Virus record (IMG/VR): IMGVR_UViG_3300047472_000155
Span: 62,001-126,000 of that record
DNA from: a virus
Strand: one strand, 5' to 3'
Length of the DNA stretch: 64,000 nucleotides
Shown here: in pieces, positions 32,155-39,863 of the stretch
Numbering within the stretch: the stretch's first letter is position 1
Layout: every line of letters starts with the position of its first letter
Program-made: the position numbers and the translations under genes
The notes under the pieces: generated by a model
What the model was told of the DNA's origin: nothing
Databases searched by the model: none
The model's input: the letters and a program-made list of their open reading frames with translations, nothing else

Positions 32155-33063
32155 ATGACACAGAAAAAGTTTACAGATGTGGTACGCATGGGTCATAAGA
32201 CAACACAAGGAGTATTTCATATTGATGATCCAATTACGATAACAGAGAAGATTGATGGTGCAAACGCAAGCTTTAAACGTGAAGGCGACAAGGTTCTTGC
32301 ATTCTCTCGTAACAATCATCTTGATGAATCAAGTGATCTTGGCGGATTCTATCAATGGGTTCAAGCTAATATTGACCCTACAAAGCTTTTGGAAGGAGTC
32401 ATTATGTTTGGAGAGTGGCTTAATCCTCACAAGGTTAAATATGCACCTGAACACACTAAAACATTCATCTTGTTTGCTATCTTCAATGAGTTTACACAAG
32501 AATATGTTAGTTTTTCTATGGTTAAAGATGAGGCAAGACGATTGAATCTCAAGCTTGTCCCTGTGTTTTATGAAGGTGTATATCAATCTTATGAACATCT
32601 TCAATCATTTGTAGGAAAAACTGAACTTGGTGGGACTCTTGGCGGCGAAACCACAGGTGAAGGAATTGTAGTAGTTAACTATGACTATAAAGATAGATAT
32701 GGTGATCAAGTTTTCACAAAGATGGTTGTTGATAAATTTGCTGAGGTTCAACATCAAAAATCTCCACGCGATCCCAATACCCCTGAAACTATTGAGGCTC
32801 TTTGGGTAAAAGATAATATGACAAAAGCCCGTATAGAAAAACTCTTGCTTAAATTAGTAGATGAAGGTATAATTGAAGAAGAGTTTGGCATTGAAGACAT
32901 GGGAACTATTCTTAAGAATATCAATCGGCGCTTGATTGATGATATGATTAAGGAAGAGGTTGACTATTTACCAGAAGGATATGAACTCAAAGAAATTGGT
33001 CGCGCTGTTGCTGGCAAATCTCCTAATATTATTAAGGAGATTATTAAAGAAAGACAAATGTAA
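32155..33063 (+). CDS. Rnl2-type RNA ligase
   Basis: 302 aa from ATG 32155 behind AAAGGAGATG. Motif I EKIDGANASF puts AMP on Lys32. RNNHLDE (Ia), MFGEWLNP (III), GEGIVVVNY (IV) and TKMVVDKFAE (V) follow. This is the RNA_ligase family of T4 Rnl2, which seals nicks in duplex RNA. The last 90 residues are helical, as in the Rnl2 C-terminal domain. Two ligases of different type in one cluster suggest that different breaks are repaired. Confidence 0.9.
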   Translation: MTQKKFTDVVRMGHKTTQGVFHIDDPITITEKIDGANASFKREGDKVLAFSRNNHLDESSDLGGFYQWVQANIDPTKLLEGVIMFGEWLNPHKVKYAPEHTKTFILFAIFNEFTQEYVSFSMVKDEARRLNLKLVPVFYEGVYQSYEHLQSFVGKTELGGTLGGETTGEGIVVVNYDYKDRYGDQVFTKMVVDKFAEVQHQKSPRDPNTPETIEALWVKDNMTKARIEKLLLKLVDEGIIEEEFGIEDMGTILKNINRRLIDDMIKEEVDYLPEGYELKEIGRAVAGKSPNIIKEIIKERQM

Positions 33064-33073
33064 TATAAAATGA
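33054..33073 (+). promoter_or_regulatory. ACAAATGTAATATAAAATGA motif
   Basis: It overlaps the last two codons and stop of the Rnl2-type gene and precedes the ribosome site of 33089. Confidence 0.6.
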
Positions 33074-33088
33074 TTGGAGGAATTTATA

Positions 33089-33310
33089 ATGGCAAAAGAA
33101 GTCGGAATTGGATTGACAACAAAGACAGTTTTGCATTTCTTAAACATACAAGACGATAGAGATGTGACTTTGATTACAAATGAGGTTAGTGTCAAAGATG
33201 TTTTGAAGATCATGATAGAAAATGACTTGCCTGTAAATTGTCTTATTAATAAGAAAATTAGACAGGTTAGAGATGGAATTTTTACAATAACAGCAATAAC
33301 CTTTGAATAA
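33089..33310 (+). CDS. Unknown small protein in RNA-repair cluster, 73 aa
   Basis: ATG 33089 follows TTGGAGGAA. Small alpha/beta composition (LHFLNIQDDRDVTLI, VLKIMIENDLPVN). Not recognised. It is co-directional between an RNA ligase and the CCA-adding enzyme. Confidence 0.65.
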   Translation: MAKEVGIGLTTKTVLHFLNIQDDRDVTLITNEVSVKDVLKIMIENDLPVNCLINKKIRQVRDGIFTITAITFE

Positions 33311-33326
33311 AATAGGAGGAATGAAT

Positions 33327-34559
33327 ATGATTCATATTAATATCCCCAAAAAAGTCAATCACATTATGGATGTAATTGGCGACTATAGTCATTCAGTGTA
33401 TGTCGTAGGAGGATGCATAAGAGATTCAATCTTAGGCATCACTCCTAAAGATTGGGACATTGCCACAAGTATGCGTCCAGAAATCGTAATAGCGGCTTTC
33501 AATAACCTTGGATATACCGTTGTCCCTACCGGATTGAAGCATGGAACAGTGACAATCGTAATTGATGGAGAACATTTTGAGGTTACAACATATCGCAAAG
33601 ATGGAGTATACTCAGATGGTCGAAGACCAGATGATGTTGTGTTTACACATGACATTAACGAGGACTTGTCACGAAGAGACTTTACTATTAATGCTATGGC
33701 ATACAATGAAGATGGATTAATTGATCCATTCAATGGCTACCATGATCTTCAAGCTAAATTCATTAGAGCGGTTGGTAATCCATCAGAAAGATTCAAGGAA
33801 GATGGGTTACGTATGTTACGTGCAATTCGTTTTTCGTCAACACTTGGATTTCATATTGCTCCTAGCACATATCGTGCTATTTGCGAAAAATATCGTTTAC
33901 TAAAGGATATTTCTGTTGAGCGTAAACGCGAAGAATTATATAAAATCTTGCTTTCCGACAATGCTCATTATGGAATTAGACATCTCATTAACACAGGATT
34001 AATGGATTATATCATTCATGAAATTAGTGATATGACTTTTCCTAAATTGGATGAGATTCCACAATATTATGGCTTGCGTTTAGCTTATTTGTTACTTGAT
34101 TTCCATGAAGATAAGGTAAGAGAGATTTTGAATAAATTGAAAGTTGACAATGAAACAAAACGTTTAGTGATAAATGGAATCAATGCTTATGATCAAATTG
34201 ACGATAAGCTAAAATTAACAAGATCAGATATGAAGATGATTATTCGCGTTTATGGATCACACGAATTGTGGGGTGCGTTATTGATTGCCAAAACAATACA
34301 TGAAAGTAAACATGGTAGATATAATGAAATGATGCGTCAATTTCTTAATATCATGGAAAACAATAAGAATGGGAAAGAACCTATTTGGATTAAGGATTTA
34401 GATGTCAAAGGCAATGACTTGATTGATCTTGGCTTTGAAGGTAAGCAAATAGGAGAAATGCTAAATCGTATTCTTGATTTTGTGACAATTCATCCTATAG
34501 AAAACGATAAAAGTAAATTAGTTCAACAAATTGAAGGAGGATATTTTAATTATGTATAA
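33327..34559 (+). CDS. cca: CCA-adding tRNA nucleotidyltransferase (class II)
   Basis: 410 aa. ATG 33327 is 8 nt after AGGAGGA. It adds or repairs the 3' CCA of tRNA using CTP and ATP. Motifs: VVGGCIRDSILG with DWD (28-44, metal-binding Asp42 and Asp44), ISRRDFTINAMA-like LSRRDFTINAMAY (about 115), DPFNGYHDL, then ERFKEDGLRMLRAIRFS (EDxxR templating region). Full length for the bacterial family. EDxxR suits a true CCA enzyme better than a poly(A) polymerase, though the two can be hard to separate. Confidence 0.9.
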   Translation: MIHINIPKKVNHIMDVIGDYSHSVYVVGGCIRDSILGITPKDWDIATSMRPEIVIAAFNNLGYTVVPTGLKHGTVTIVIDGEHFEVTTYRKDGVYSDGRRPDDVVFTHDINEDLSRRDFTINAMAYNEDGLIDPFNGYHDLQAKFIRAVGNPSERFKEDGLRMLRAIRFSSTLGFHIAPSTYRAICEKYRLLKDISVERKREELYKILLSDNAHYGIRHLINTGLMDYIIHEISDMTFPKLDEIPQYYGLRLAYLLLDFHEDKVREILNKLKVDNETKRLVINGINAYDQIDDKLKLTRSDMKMIIRVYGSHELWGALLIAKTIHESKHGRYNEMMRQFLNIMENNKNGKEPIWIKDLDVKGNDLIDLGFEGKQIGEMLNRILDFVTIHPIENDKSKLVQQIEGGYFNYV

Positions 34560-34773
34560 GTTTCTTGGTGTACTATTGATTATTGTTGGGGTTTTGGCAT
34601 TCTTATATCTTGGAATTGGACTTGGAATCATCGGTTTTGTTCACATCTTTACAGGAGTAGGATCATTGTTTTGGAACATTTGTCTTATCGCTTTCCGTGG
34701 AGTAATTGCATTGATTGTTGGAGGATTAGCGGTGTTTGGTGGATGTTACTTGTGGGCAATAGGTGAAAAATGA
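34552..34773 (+). CDS. Membrane protein, 73 aa
   Basis: ATG 34552 follows AAGGAGG and overlaps the cca stop by 8 nt. Two glycine-rich hydrophobic helices cover most of the product. Translationally coupled to cca at its start and to the next gene at its end (ATGA). Confidence 0.65.
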   Translation: MYKFLGVLLIIVGVLAFLYLGIGLGIIGFVHIFTGVGSLFWNICLIAFRGVIALIVGGLAVFGGCYLWAIGEK

Positions 34774-34940
34774 TATTTATAATTATGATTTCGATTATGG
34801 CGGCTGTGTGTAATGCAATTAGAGATACAAGTCATTTGCCTGAGGGGAAAGTATTTTTACCAATAATGTTACATGAATTCATTTCTATTGTTGTAATAAT
34901 TCTTGCTCTTATTGTGGGCAATTGGATCAAGTGTTTATAA
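34770..34940 (+). CDS. Membrane protein, 56 aa
   Basis: ATG 34770 overlaps the previous stop. Residues 1-14 and 37-51 (ISIVVIILALIVGNW) are hydrophobic. The stop/start overlap supports it as a partner of the preceding membrane protein. Confidence 0.55.
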   Translation: MIFIIMISIMAAVCNAIRDTSHLPEGKVFLPIMLHEFISIVVIILALIVGNWIKCL

Positions 34941-34957
34941 GTGTAAGATAAAATAAA
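34941..34957 (+). promoter_or_regulatory. GTGTAAGATAAAATAAA motif, solo copy
   Basis: It ends directly before the inverted repeat that covers the promoter at 34963. Confidence 0.6.
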
Positions 34958-34991
34958 TTCTCTTGACTTTATCCGGTCAAGAGAATATAAT
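34958..34991 (+). promoter_or_regulatory. Promoter covered by an inverted repeat
   Basis: TTGACT (34963-34968), a 17-bp spacer and TATAAT (34986-34991). TTCTCTTGAC (34958-34967) and its exact complement (34976-34985) form a 10-bp inverted repeat from the -35 to the base before the -10, an obvious operator layout. Confidence 0.8.
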
Positions 34992-35033
34992 ACATATATA
35001 AGATCAAACAAGGGAGATAAAGGAGATAAGACT

Positions 35034-35174
35034 ATGGCATTTTACGGCAAGGTTATTGATGGCAAGCCAAGCATTGTTGTAGCAAACGGAATCAGCAAAG
35101 GCAATCACATGTCTCTGGAATGGTTTATTAAAATCAAGCAAGGGTTGAAAGAGAGAATGACGAATGAAAGATAA
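35034..35174 (+). CDS. Small protein, 46 aa, behind the operator promoter
   Basis: ATG 35034 follows AAAGGAGATAAG. The sequence MAFYGKVIDGKPS starts a strand-rich region, followed by a helix. Being first behind a palindromic operator it could be autoregulatory, which is only positional inference. A motif copy overlaps its stop. Confidence 0.55.
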   Translation: MAFYGKVIDGKPSIVVANGISKGNHMSLEWFIKIKQGLKERMTNER

Positions 35175-35180
35175 AATAAA
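35163..35180 (+). promoter_or_regulatory. AATGAAAGATAAAATAAA motif
   Basis: It contains the stop codon of the gene at 35034 and precedes the gene at 35216. Confidence 0.55.
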
Positions 35181-35215
35181 ATCTGATTACAAATAAAAAA
35201 TGGAGTTGATTAAAA

Positions 35216-35680
35216 ATGAGTACCCATGAAAGAGTAATGGAGTTCATCAATCTTATCAAAGGTCACAAAAATGCAAAAGAGTGTTATGATGCTCATCGAA
35301 TACTGAATAAAATATATCGAAATGGAAATTGCTACATGTTTGCTAAAGCGTTACAATTCGTATTTCCTCAAGCTGTGCTTTATAATCAATACGAATTTGG
35401 ATATCATATAGTTGCATGTTGCAATGGAGTCTTTTATGATATCACAGGAATGCTCAAAGACCAAGATTTGATCAACTATTCAATTTTGACGGAAACTCAA
35501 GAAGAGTGGGCAAGAACATGGTGTTATTCAGAATATCATGATCGTGCTTATGGTCTTCATGACCATGAACACAATAGAATTGATTCTTTAAAAGGTTTAA
35601 AGCTTAAACCTTCAAATGATGGATGGGATGTTGATTCAAAAGAGGTAAGAGAAGAAGTAAAGGAAATTGAATACACATGA
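35216..35680 (+). CDS. Unknown protein, possible cysteine-peptidase-like fold, 154 aa
   Basis: The ATG follows TGGAGTTG. GNCYMFAKAL (about 39-48), GYHIVACCNGVFYDITG (about 63-79) give a Cys...His...Asp order like papain or transglutaminase folds seen in phage proteins. Activity is uncertain. The stop overlaps the next start (ATGA). Confidence 0.6.
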   Translation: MSTHERVMEFINLIKGHKNAKECYDAHRILNKIYRNGNCYMFAKALQFVFPQAVLYNQYEFGYHIVACCNGVFYDITGMLKDQDLINYSILTETQEEWARTWCYSEYHDRAYGLHDHEHNRIDSLKGLKLKPSNDGWDVDSKEVREEVKEIEYT

Positions 35681-35913
35681 CGGAGTTAATGCGTCATAGT
35701 GGAAATTTTATTGAGAAACGTTGCGAGAAGTGTGGTAGTCATATTATTCAAAATCTTTGGGGTCAAAGATGGTGTATGAGCATTCGTAAATGTGGATGGT
35801 TTGATTCTACTATAACGAATGATTTACCTCTTCCACAAGTCGAAGATAAAACGAAAAAAGTTGTTAAACCTCCAAAAAAAGGAAGACCAAAAGGAACTGT
35901 TAAGAAAGGATAG
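35677..35913 (+). CDS. Zinc-ribbon protein with AT-hook-like tail, 78 aa
   Basis: The ATG overlaps the previous stop. CEKCGSH (18-24) and CMSIRKCGW (about 38-46) form a zinc ribbon. The tail PPKKGRPKGTVKKG contains GRPKG, the AT-hook core. It probably binds DNA. Specific target unknown. Confidence 0.7.
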   Translation: MTELMRHSGNFIEKRCEKCGSHIIQNLWGQRWCMSIRKCGWFDSTITNDLPLPQVEDKTKKVVKPPKKGRPKGTVKKG

Positions 35914-35920
35914 TGATTAT

Positions 35921-36319
35921 GTGGGCATCACTAAATCAGGCTTGGAGTTCATGTATTTGAAAAGAAAAGAAAATAGTTTATTTGTTCCACGCGAAGCGTT
36001 GGTGAGAGCAGTTGAATTGATTGAAGAAGAATATGAAGATAGTAGTAAATATAACAAATATGTTTACCAAACATTGAAAAGAATCGAAACATGGAAAAAA
36101 TATGATGAAAGAAAATTGATGATTGTGAAAAATTCATCTATTGTAGCCTTCCATTTAACAGGAAGTTACACATTAGTTGAAGGAGAACCAATAAGCATTC
36201 AACAAGAATCAAAAAACTTTTATTTTGGAATGGGATACTACTCTAGCTTTATGGATGTATTACATCTTAAAGAGTCATTGCGTGAACCAACAGAAGAAGA
36301 AATTAAAAAATATAGTTAA
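35921..36319 (+). CDS. Unknown protein, 132 aa
   Basis: GTG 35921 is 8-10 nt after AAAGGAT. Longer in-frame starts lie inside the previous gene and are unlikely. Soluble, helical N-terminus, strand-rich C-terminus. No family recognised. Confidence 0.6.
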   Translation: MGITKSGLEFMYLKRKENSLFVPREALVRAVELIEEEYEDSSKYNKYVYQTLKRIETWKKYDERKLMIVKNSSIVAFHLTGSYTLVEGEPISIQQESKNFYFGMGYYSSFMDVLHLKESLREPTEEEIKKYS

Positions 36320-36337
36320 TAGAAAGAGGCGATACAA

Positions 36338-36526
36338 ATGTCGGTGGCATATCTTGACATGACAATGCATCAATTATCCAATATTCTTGCTAACGTATCT
36401 CAAAAACCAAGCGAACGTGGATGCAATGACGCATTGGATAGTATTAGACGTATGCTTGAAGAGTATCAACGTGCAGGTGGCAAAGTGAATCTTACAGATT
36501 ATCGTGAAACTAGAAGGGTGTGGTAA
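36338..36526 (+). CDS. Unknown small helical protein, 62 aa
   Basis: The ATG follows AAAGAGGCG. Helical, with an Arg-rich C-terminus. It ends 1 nt before the next start, so it is coupled to it. Confidence 0.6.
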   Translation: MSVAYLDMTMHQLSNILANVSQKPSERGCNDALDSIRRMLEEYQRAGGKVNLTDYRETRRVW

Positions 36527-36527
36527 T

Positions 36528-36905
36528 ATGAACGATAGAGAGATTTTTAGTAAGATTCGTGCATGGGAACTACGTGCGGGAGAGTCGTTTGTTGATTATT
36601 GGGGTTCAAACTTAAATACACCTAATTTCATGTTTTGGTGTGTTGGCAAGGGTATATTGACACAAGCCCAATTTAATGTATGGGAACGTGACTATACATC
36701 AGAAGGAATATATGCTGGACTAACTGCTAATGACCCCAATTATTTTATTGACGGTGACACTACCGAAGGATTGCCATATGCTATCGGAGACATGGACAAT
36801 GAACAATTCTATGGATTAATCGTATTATCTCAATTTATTGCAGATAGCATGATCTATCAAAAGAGGTTGATCGACTTCTTGAATGACGAAGAGGATGATG
36901 AATAA
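36528..36905 (+). CDS. Unknown protein, 125 aa
   Basis: ATG 36528 follows AGAAGGGTGTGG. Tryptophan- and acid-rich with a long helix at the end. No recognised family. Confidence 0.65.
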   Translation: MNDREIFSKIRAWELRAGESFVDYWGSNLNTPNFMFWCVGKGILTQAQFNVWERDYTSEGIYAGLTANDPNYFIDGDTTEGLPYAIGDMDNEQFYGLIVLSQFIADSMIYQKRLIDFLNDEEDDE

Positions 36906-36913
36906 TTTATAAA

Positions 36914-37279
36914 TTGATTATTGCTGGAGGTAGAGATTTCGAAGACTTTGATCTCCTTGAGAAAGAAGTAAAACTTTTTCTTAAAGGTAAAAGACCAAGT
37001 GAAATAGAGATTGTTAGTGGGGCGGCAGATGGTGCGGATACGTTGGGAGAAGATTTTGCCAAGAAGTATAAGTGTAAACTTCACAGGAAGAGAGCGAATT
37101 GGACTAAATACGGAAATGCAGCAGGACCAATACGCAACAAAGAAATGGCTATTTACGCGAGTCAAGGCGAAACTAAAGGTGGATGCATTTGCTTTTGGGA
37201 CGGGAAAAGTAAAGGTACTAAAAACATGATTGGTCTTGCTAAAAAATACGGATTAGAATTAAAAGTGATTATGTATTGA
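36914..37279 (+). CDS. DUF2493 / SLOG-like nucleotide-binding protein
   Basis: About 121 aa. The Rossmann-like pattern is clear: LIIAGGRDFEDF, IVSGAADGADTLGEDFA, ANWTKYGNAAGPIRNKEM and CICFWDGKSKGTKNM. SLOG-type folds bind nucleotides or their derivatives and occur in phage and defence genes. The start is odd. TTG 36914 lacks a spaced ribosome site, whereas ATT at 36905 would give IYKLIIAGGR, lie about 11 nt after GAGG and overlap the previous stop. Confidence 0.82.
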   Translation: MIIAGGRDFEDFDLLEKEVKLFLKGKRPSEIEIVSGAADGADTLGEDFAKKYKCKLHRKRANWTKYGNAAGPIRNKEMAIYASQGETKGGCICFWDGKSKGTKNMIGLAKKYGLELKVIMY

Positions 37280-37293
37280 AAGGATGATTATTA

Positions 37294-38022
37294 ATGGCTA
37301 TCATTTTTATTGATGATGAAATTCGTGGACAATTAGCTAATTCCATTAGACTTACAAGAGACTTGTATAGTAAACCAAGTAATATCCTGTTGGCTCACCC
37401 TAATGGAATTGATTATATCGTATTGAAGAATAGGCATTATTATAATCACCAAAAACAAGTTCGTCCATCGGATATTAATGAATATACTAAGTTAAATGTA
37501 GATGTTGTTAGATATACTTTTATTCGTCTAGGATTTATTTTAGGGGCAAAAGAGTTAAATTTAAACGGCATGAATTTGCTGATTGATGAGGATTTTTTGA
37601 ATCCTAATGGAAAGAAAATTTTAAAGGAGATGATTAGCGTGAGTGAGAATAATTTTGAAATTGGAGATAAAGTAGTGCCAATTGGAGATAGTATATATAT
37701 TTCATTGGAAGAAGCTGTTGCTTGGGAAGAAGCAAATGAAATCAATCAACCGTTCCTTTATGTTGTTGGATTTAGTAAAGAAAAAGGAAAAAAATCGGTT
37801 AATGTAACTGCATATTTAAATGGTGATGGACATCGGAGTTACTTTGAAAAAGAAAATTTAAAGCATTATGAAGAACCAAAAACAGGAGTCAAGGAATTGG
37901 AGGAAGTAGAAAAAGAAACTCATGATGATCCTCTTGAATGCACAATTGAGGAATTAAGTATTCTTATTAAAACAGGAATTCTTCAACCCCAAGATATTGT
38001 ATTGGTCAAACGTATAAAATAG
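37294..38022 (+). CDS. GDKVxP-family protein with N-terminal extension, 242 aa
   Basis: The ATG follows AAAGGATG. Residues from about 121 (FEIGDKVVPIGDS, AVAWEEANEINQPFLYVV, then LSILIKTGILQPQDIVLV) are paralogous to the products at 38644 and 59728. An internal GTG at 37639 with AAGGAG upstream could start that domain separately. The N-terminal 115 residues are unlike the paralogs, so this looks like a fusion of two neighbouring genes. Function unknown. Confidence 0.7.
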   Translation: MAIIFIDDEIRGQLANSIRLTRDLYSKPSNILLAHPNGIDYIVLKNRHYYNHQKQVRPSDINEYTKLNVDVVRYTFIRLGFILGAKELNLNGMNLLIDEDFLNPNGKKILKEMISVSENNFEIGDKVVPIGDSIYISLEEAVAWEEANEINQPFLYVVGFSKEKGKKSVNVTAYLNGDGHRSYFEKENLKHYEEPKTGVKELEEVEKETHDDPLECTIEELSILIKTGILQPQDIVLVKRIK

Positions 38023-38031
38023 TGAATACAA

Positions 38032-38049
38032 GTAATAGATAAAACGAAA
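38032..38049 (+). promoter_or_regulatory. GTAATAGATAAAACGAAA motif, solo copy
   Basis: A half palindrome between 38022 and 38062, with the GAAAGG ribosome site in its right end. Confidence 0.55.
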
Positions 38050-38061
38050 GGAATGGGAAGC

Positions 38062-38289
38062 ATGAGCATAATGAATATAGCAGATATCGTTTTTGAGCAA
38101 ACACATGACTTTAAATTCATTATTAGAAAAAGCAAAGTAAGTAATGTTGGTCATACGTGTAGTTCAGGTGTGGTAGAAGATGCATTTAATAGTTGGGTAT
38201 ATAGAGTTTTGATAATTGATTCAGAAAACAATATTTTATCAGATAACAAGGTGGAACGAAAAGGAATTGCAAAAATACTGGATAGATAA
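38062..38289 (+). CDS. Unknown small protein, 75 aa
   Basis: ATG 38062 is better spaced from AAAGGAA than ATG 38053. Two cysteines, no zinc pattern. Palindrome copy 4 overlaps its stop, as with the gene at 18473. Confidence 0.6.
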   Translation: MSIMNIADIVFEQTHDFKFIIRKSKVSNVGHTCSSGVVEDAFNSWVYRVLIIDSENNILSDNKVERKGIAKILDR

Positions 38290-38308
38290 AACCAAACTTT
38301 TATCTATC
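38281..38308 (+). repeat. TAGATAAAA palindrome, copy 4
   Basis: Extended 11-bp arms GATAGATAAAA (38281-38291) and TTTTATCTATC (38298-38308), centre CCAAAC. Confidence 0.85.
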
Positions 38309-38327
38309 ACTCAAAAAGGAGGATACT

Positions 38328-38651
38328 ATGAGCGAGATTTCATATATGAATATTGAAGAATTCTTCAATGATGGCTATTTGCAAGAAGTCAATAGAAGAT
38401 TCTTTCATCCTCTTGGATTGGCTCTAGAAGTTAATACTCATGAGGACGGAACCAAGACTTTAGGTGGTATTTGGGACTATCGTGAAGACCCAGAAGGAAT
38501 AAGGTTTTCTGATGGTATTACAAAACTTGAGAAGTTTAAAAGTCGTGCAGAGAGATTCGATGAATTATTTCAAAAAAGACTACTTGAGCGCTATAACCTT
38601 CTAGGATATGGAATTCAAGAGCCTACTAATGGAGATGATCAAAATGTATAA
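38328..38651 (+). CDS. Conserved unknown phage protein, 107 aa
   Basis: The ATG follows AAAGGAGG. RFFHPLGLALEV and IWDYREDPEGIRF are phrases I recall from small uncharacterised phage proteins. The second half is helical. Overlaps the next gene by 8 nt. Confidence 0.7.
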   Translation: MSEISYMNIEEFFNDGYLQEVNRRFFHPLGLALEVNTHEDGTKTLGGIWDYREDPEGIRFSDGITKLEKFKSRAERFDELFQKRLLERYNLLGYGIQEPTNGDDQNV

Positions 38652-38955
38652 AAAAGGTGATAAAGTAAGACCAATAGCAAAGACTGTAGGAATGTCTTGG
38701 GAAAATTGTTGTGCTAAAGCCGAAATGGAAAGACTAAATCAAGATTTCCTTTATATTACCCGCGATTATCTAAACAATAGGTTTGGCTGCAATGTTATGG
38801 ATTGTGATGGTGTTTTGAGCGAATTTGCTTTTAGTGATCTTGAGCCATATGAAGAGTATCCAAATCTCATAAAAATAAACAGAGATGTGTTACTTGAATT
38901 GTTGCAAAAAGACATTTTCAAGGAAGATATTCGGTTTTACGTGTCTAAGCCATAG
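38644..38955 (+). CDS. GDKVxP-family paralog, 103 aa
   Basis: ATG 38644 follows GGAGATG. MYKKGDKVRP, AEMERLNQDFLYI and LEPYEEYP match the product at 59728 (MYKLGDKVVP, KSNYQEFLYV, LTPYIE). The N-terminus looks like a small SH3-like barrel. Palindrome copy 5 overlaps its stop. Confidence 0.7.
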   Translation: MYKKGDKVRPIAKTVGMSWENCCAKAEMERLNQDFLYITRDYLNNRFGCNVMDCDGVLSEFAFSDLEPYEEYPNLIKINRDVLLELLQKDIFKEDIRFYVSKP

Positions 38956-38978
38956 ATAAAATGTGAATTTTATCTATG
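38951..38978 (+). repeat. TAGATAAAA palindrome, copy 5
   Basis: Arms CATAGATAAAA (38951-38961) and TTTTATCTATG (38968-38978), centre TGTGAA. Confidence 0.85.
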
Positions 38979-39008
38979 AGTAAAAAATTGGAATGGAGAG
39001 TGACTTAC

Positions 39009-39506
39009 ATGTGGTGGTGGATACTTGGTCTTGCCATATTTATTACTATAATATATATCATAATCTCGTTTATTCTAAGCAAAATTTTCAAACAGGATTA
39101 TAATACATCACAAATTGCATCATTTCTGATATCTGTTACTATTATTCCGTTGTTATTTTGTATTGATATGTCAAATCAAAGGTATGAATATTACAACACC
39201 AGAACTCTCTCAGCCATGCAAGATAGTCAATCATATGTTGTTTCTAGATATGATGTTGAATCGGAGCTTAAGTATCTTTACATGTACAAAACCGGAGACG
39301 ATACGTATCGTGCAAGTCAAGCACCATCAAATAGATCAACTATTCACATATCTACAAAAGACTATAAAGTTGAGATTTATAAAGAAAAAAAGAAAATCAA
39401 ATTCTTTAACTTGATTCTTCCAAGTCAGTATGTTGATGCGTATAAATTTGAGTTTTATATTCCGAAAGATGGTCTTATTTCAGAGTTCAAGGTTGATTTA
39501 AAATAA
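39009..39506 (+). CDS. Membrane protein, 165 aa
   Basis: ATG 39009 follows TGGAGAG. An ATG at 38976 has no site and lies in the palindrome. Two membrane helices (WWWILGLAIFITIIYIII and IASFLISVTIIPLLFCI) are followed by a soluble domain of about 110 residues. No family recognised. Confidence 0.65.
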   Translation: MWWWILGLAIFITIIYIIISFILSKIFKQDYNTSQIASFLISVTIIPLLFCIDMSNQRYEYYNTRTLSAMQDSQSYVVSRYDVESELKYLYMYKTGDDTYRASQAPSNRSTIHISTKDYKVEIYKEKKKIKFFNLILPSQYVDAYKFEFYIPKDGLISEFKVDLK

Positions 39507-39524
39507 GCAAGGAGATGAATAACA

Positions 39525-39850
39525 GTGGACATAAATAGCCTTTCGCTAGAAAAGAAGAAAGAGATTTACAATCAATTGCTTATTATATTGGCATCAAGAA
39601 TTATGAGATTAATAATCTTTCTGTGAAAAATGGTAAAGTTGTAAAGTATTCTCGCGGATATGGTCCATATGATGATGAATGGATTGAAGTTTCCGCAAAT
39701 AGACAAGGTAATGCAATTGAGAAGTTTAAGCTTATGGTGGATTTGGATAAAAAAATAGAAGAAGAAGTACATCAAAAATATTTGAATCTAAATGACACAA
39801 TTAATAAGTTGGCATTAAAATATTCAGAAGAAGACTTGAGAATGGACTAA
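39525..39850 (+). pseudogene. Gene split by a -1 frame change
   Basis: GTG 39525 behind AAGGAGATG opens a frame (VDINSLSLEKKKEIYNQLL) that ends at 39624. The frame one base earlier is open from 39539 to 39850. There the sequence AYYIGIKNYEINNLSVKNGK continues naturally from the first, then GYGPYDDEWIEVSANRQG. Joined near 39575-39590 they give one protein of about 108 aa. No canonical slippery heptamer is evident. Explanations are a true mutation, a sequencing error or programmed frameshifting. Confidence 0.65.
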
Positions 39851-39863
39851 AAGGAGGATTAAA

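Noticed and set aside
33327-34559. Poly(A) polymerase instead of CCA-adding enzyme
   Set aside because: The EDxxR-type segment and ordinary length fit CCA addition better, and the RNA-repair neighbours agree. Not fully excluded without an assay.
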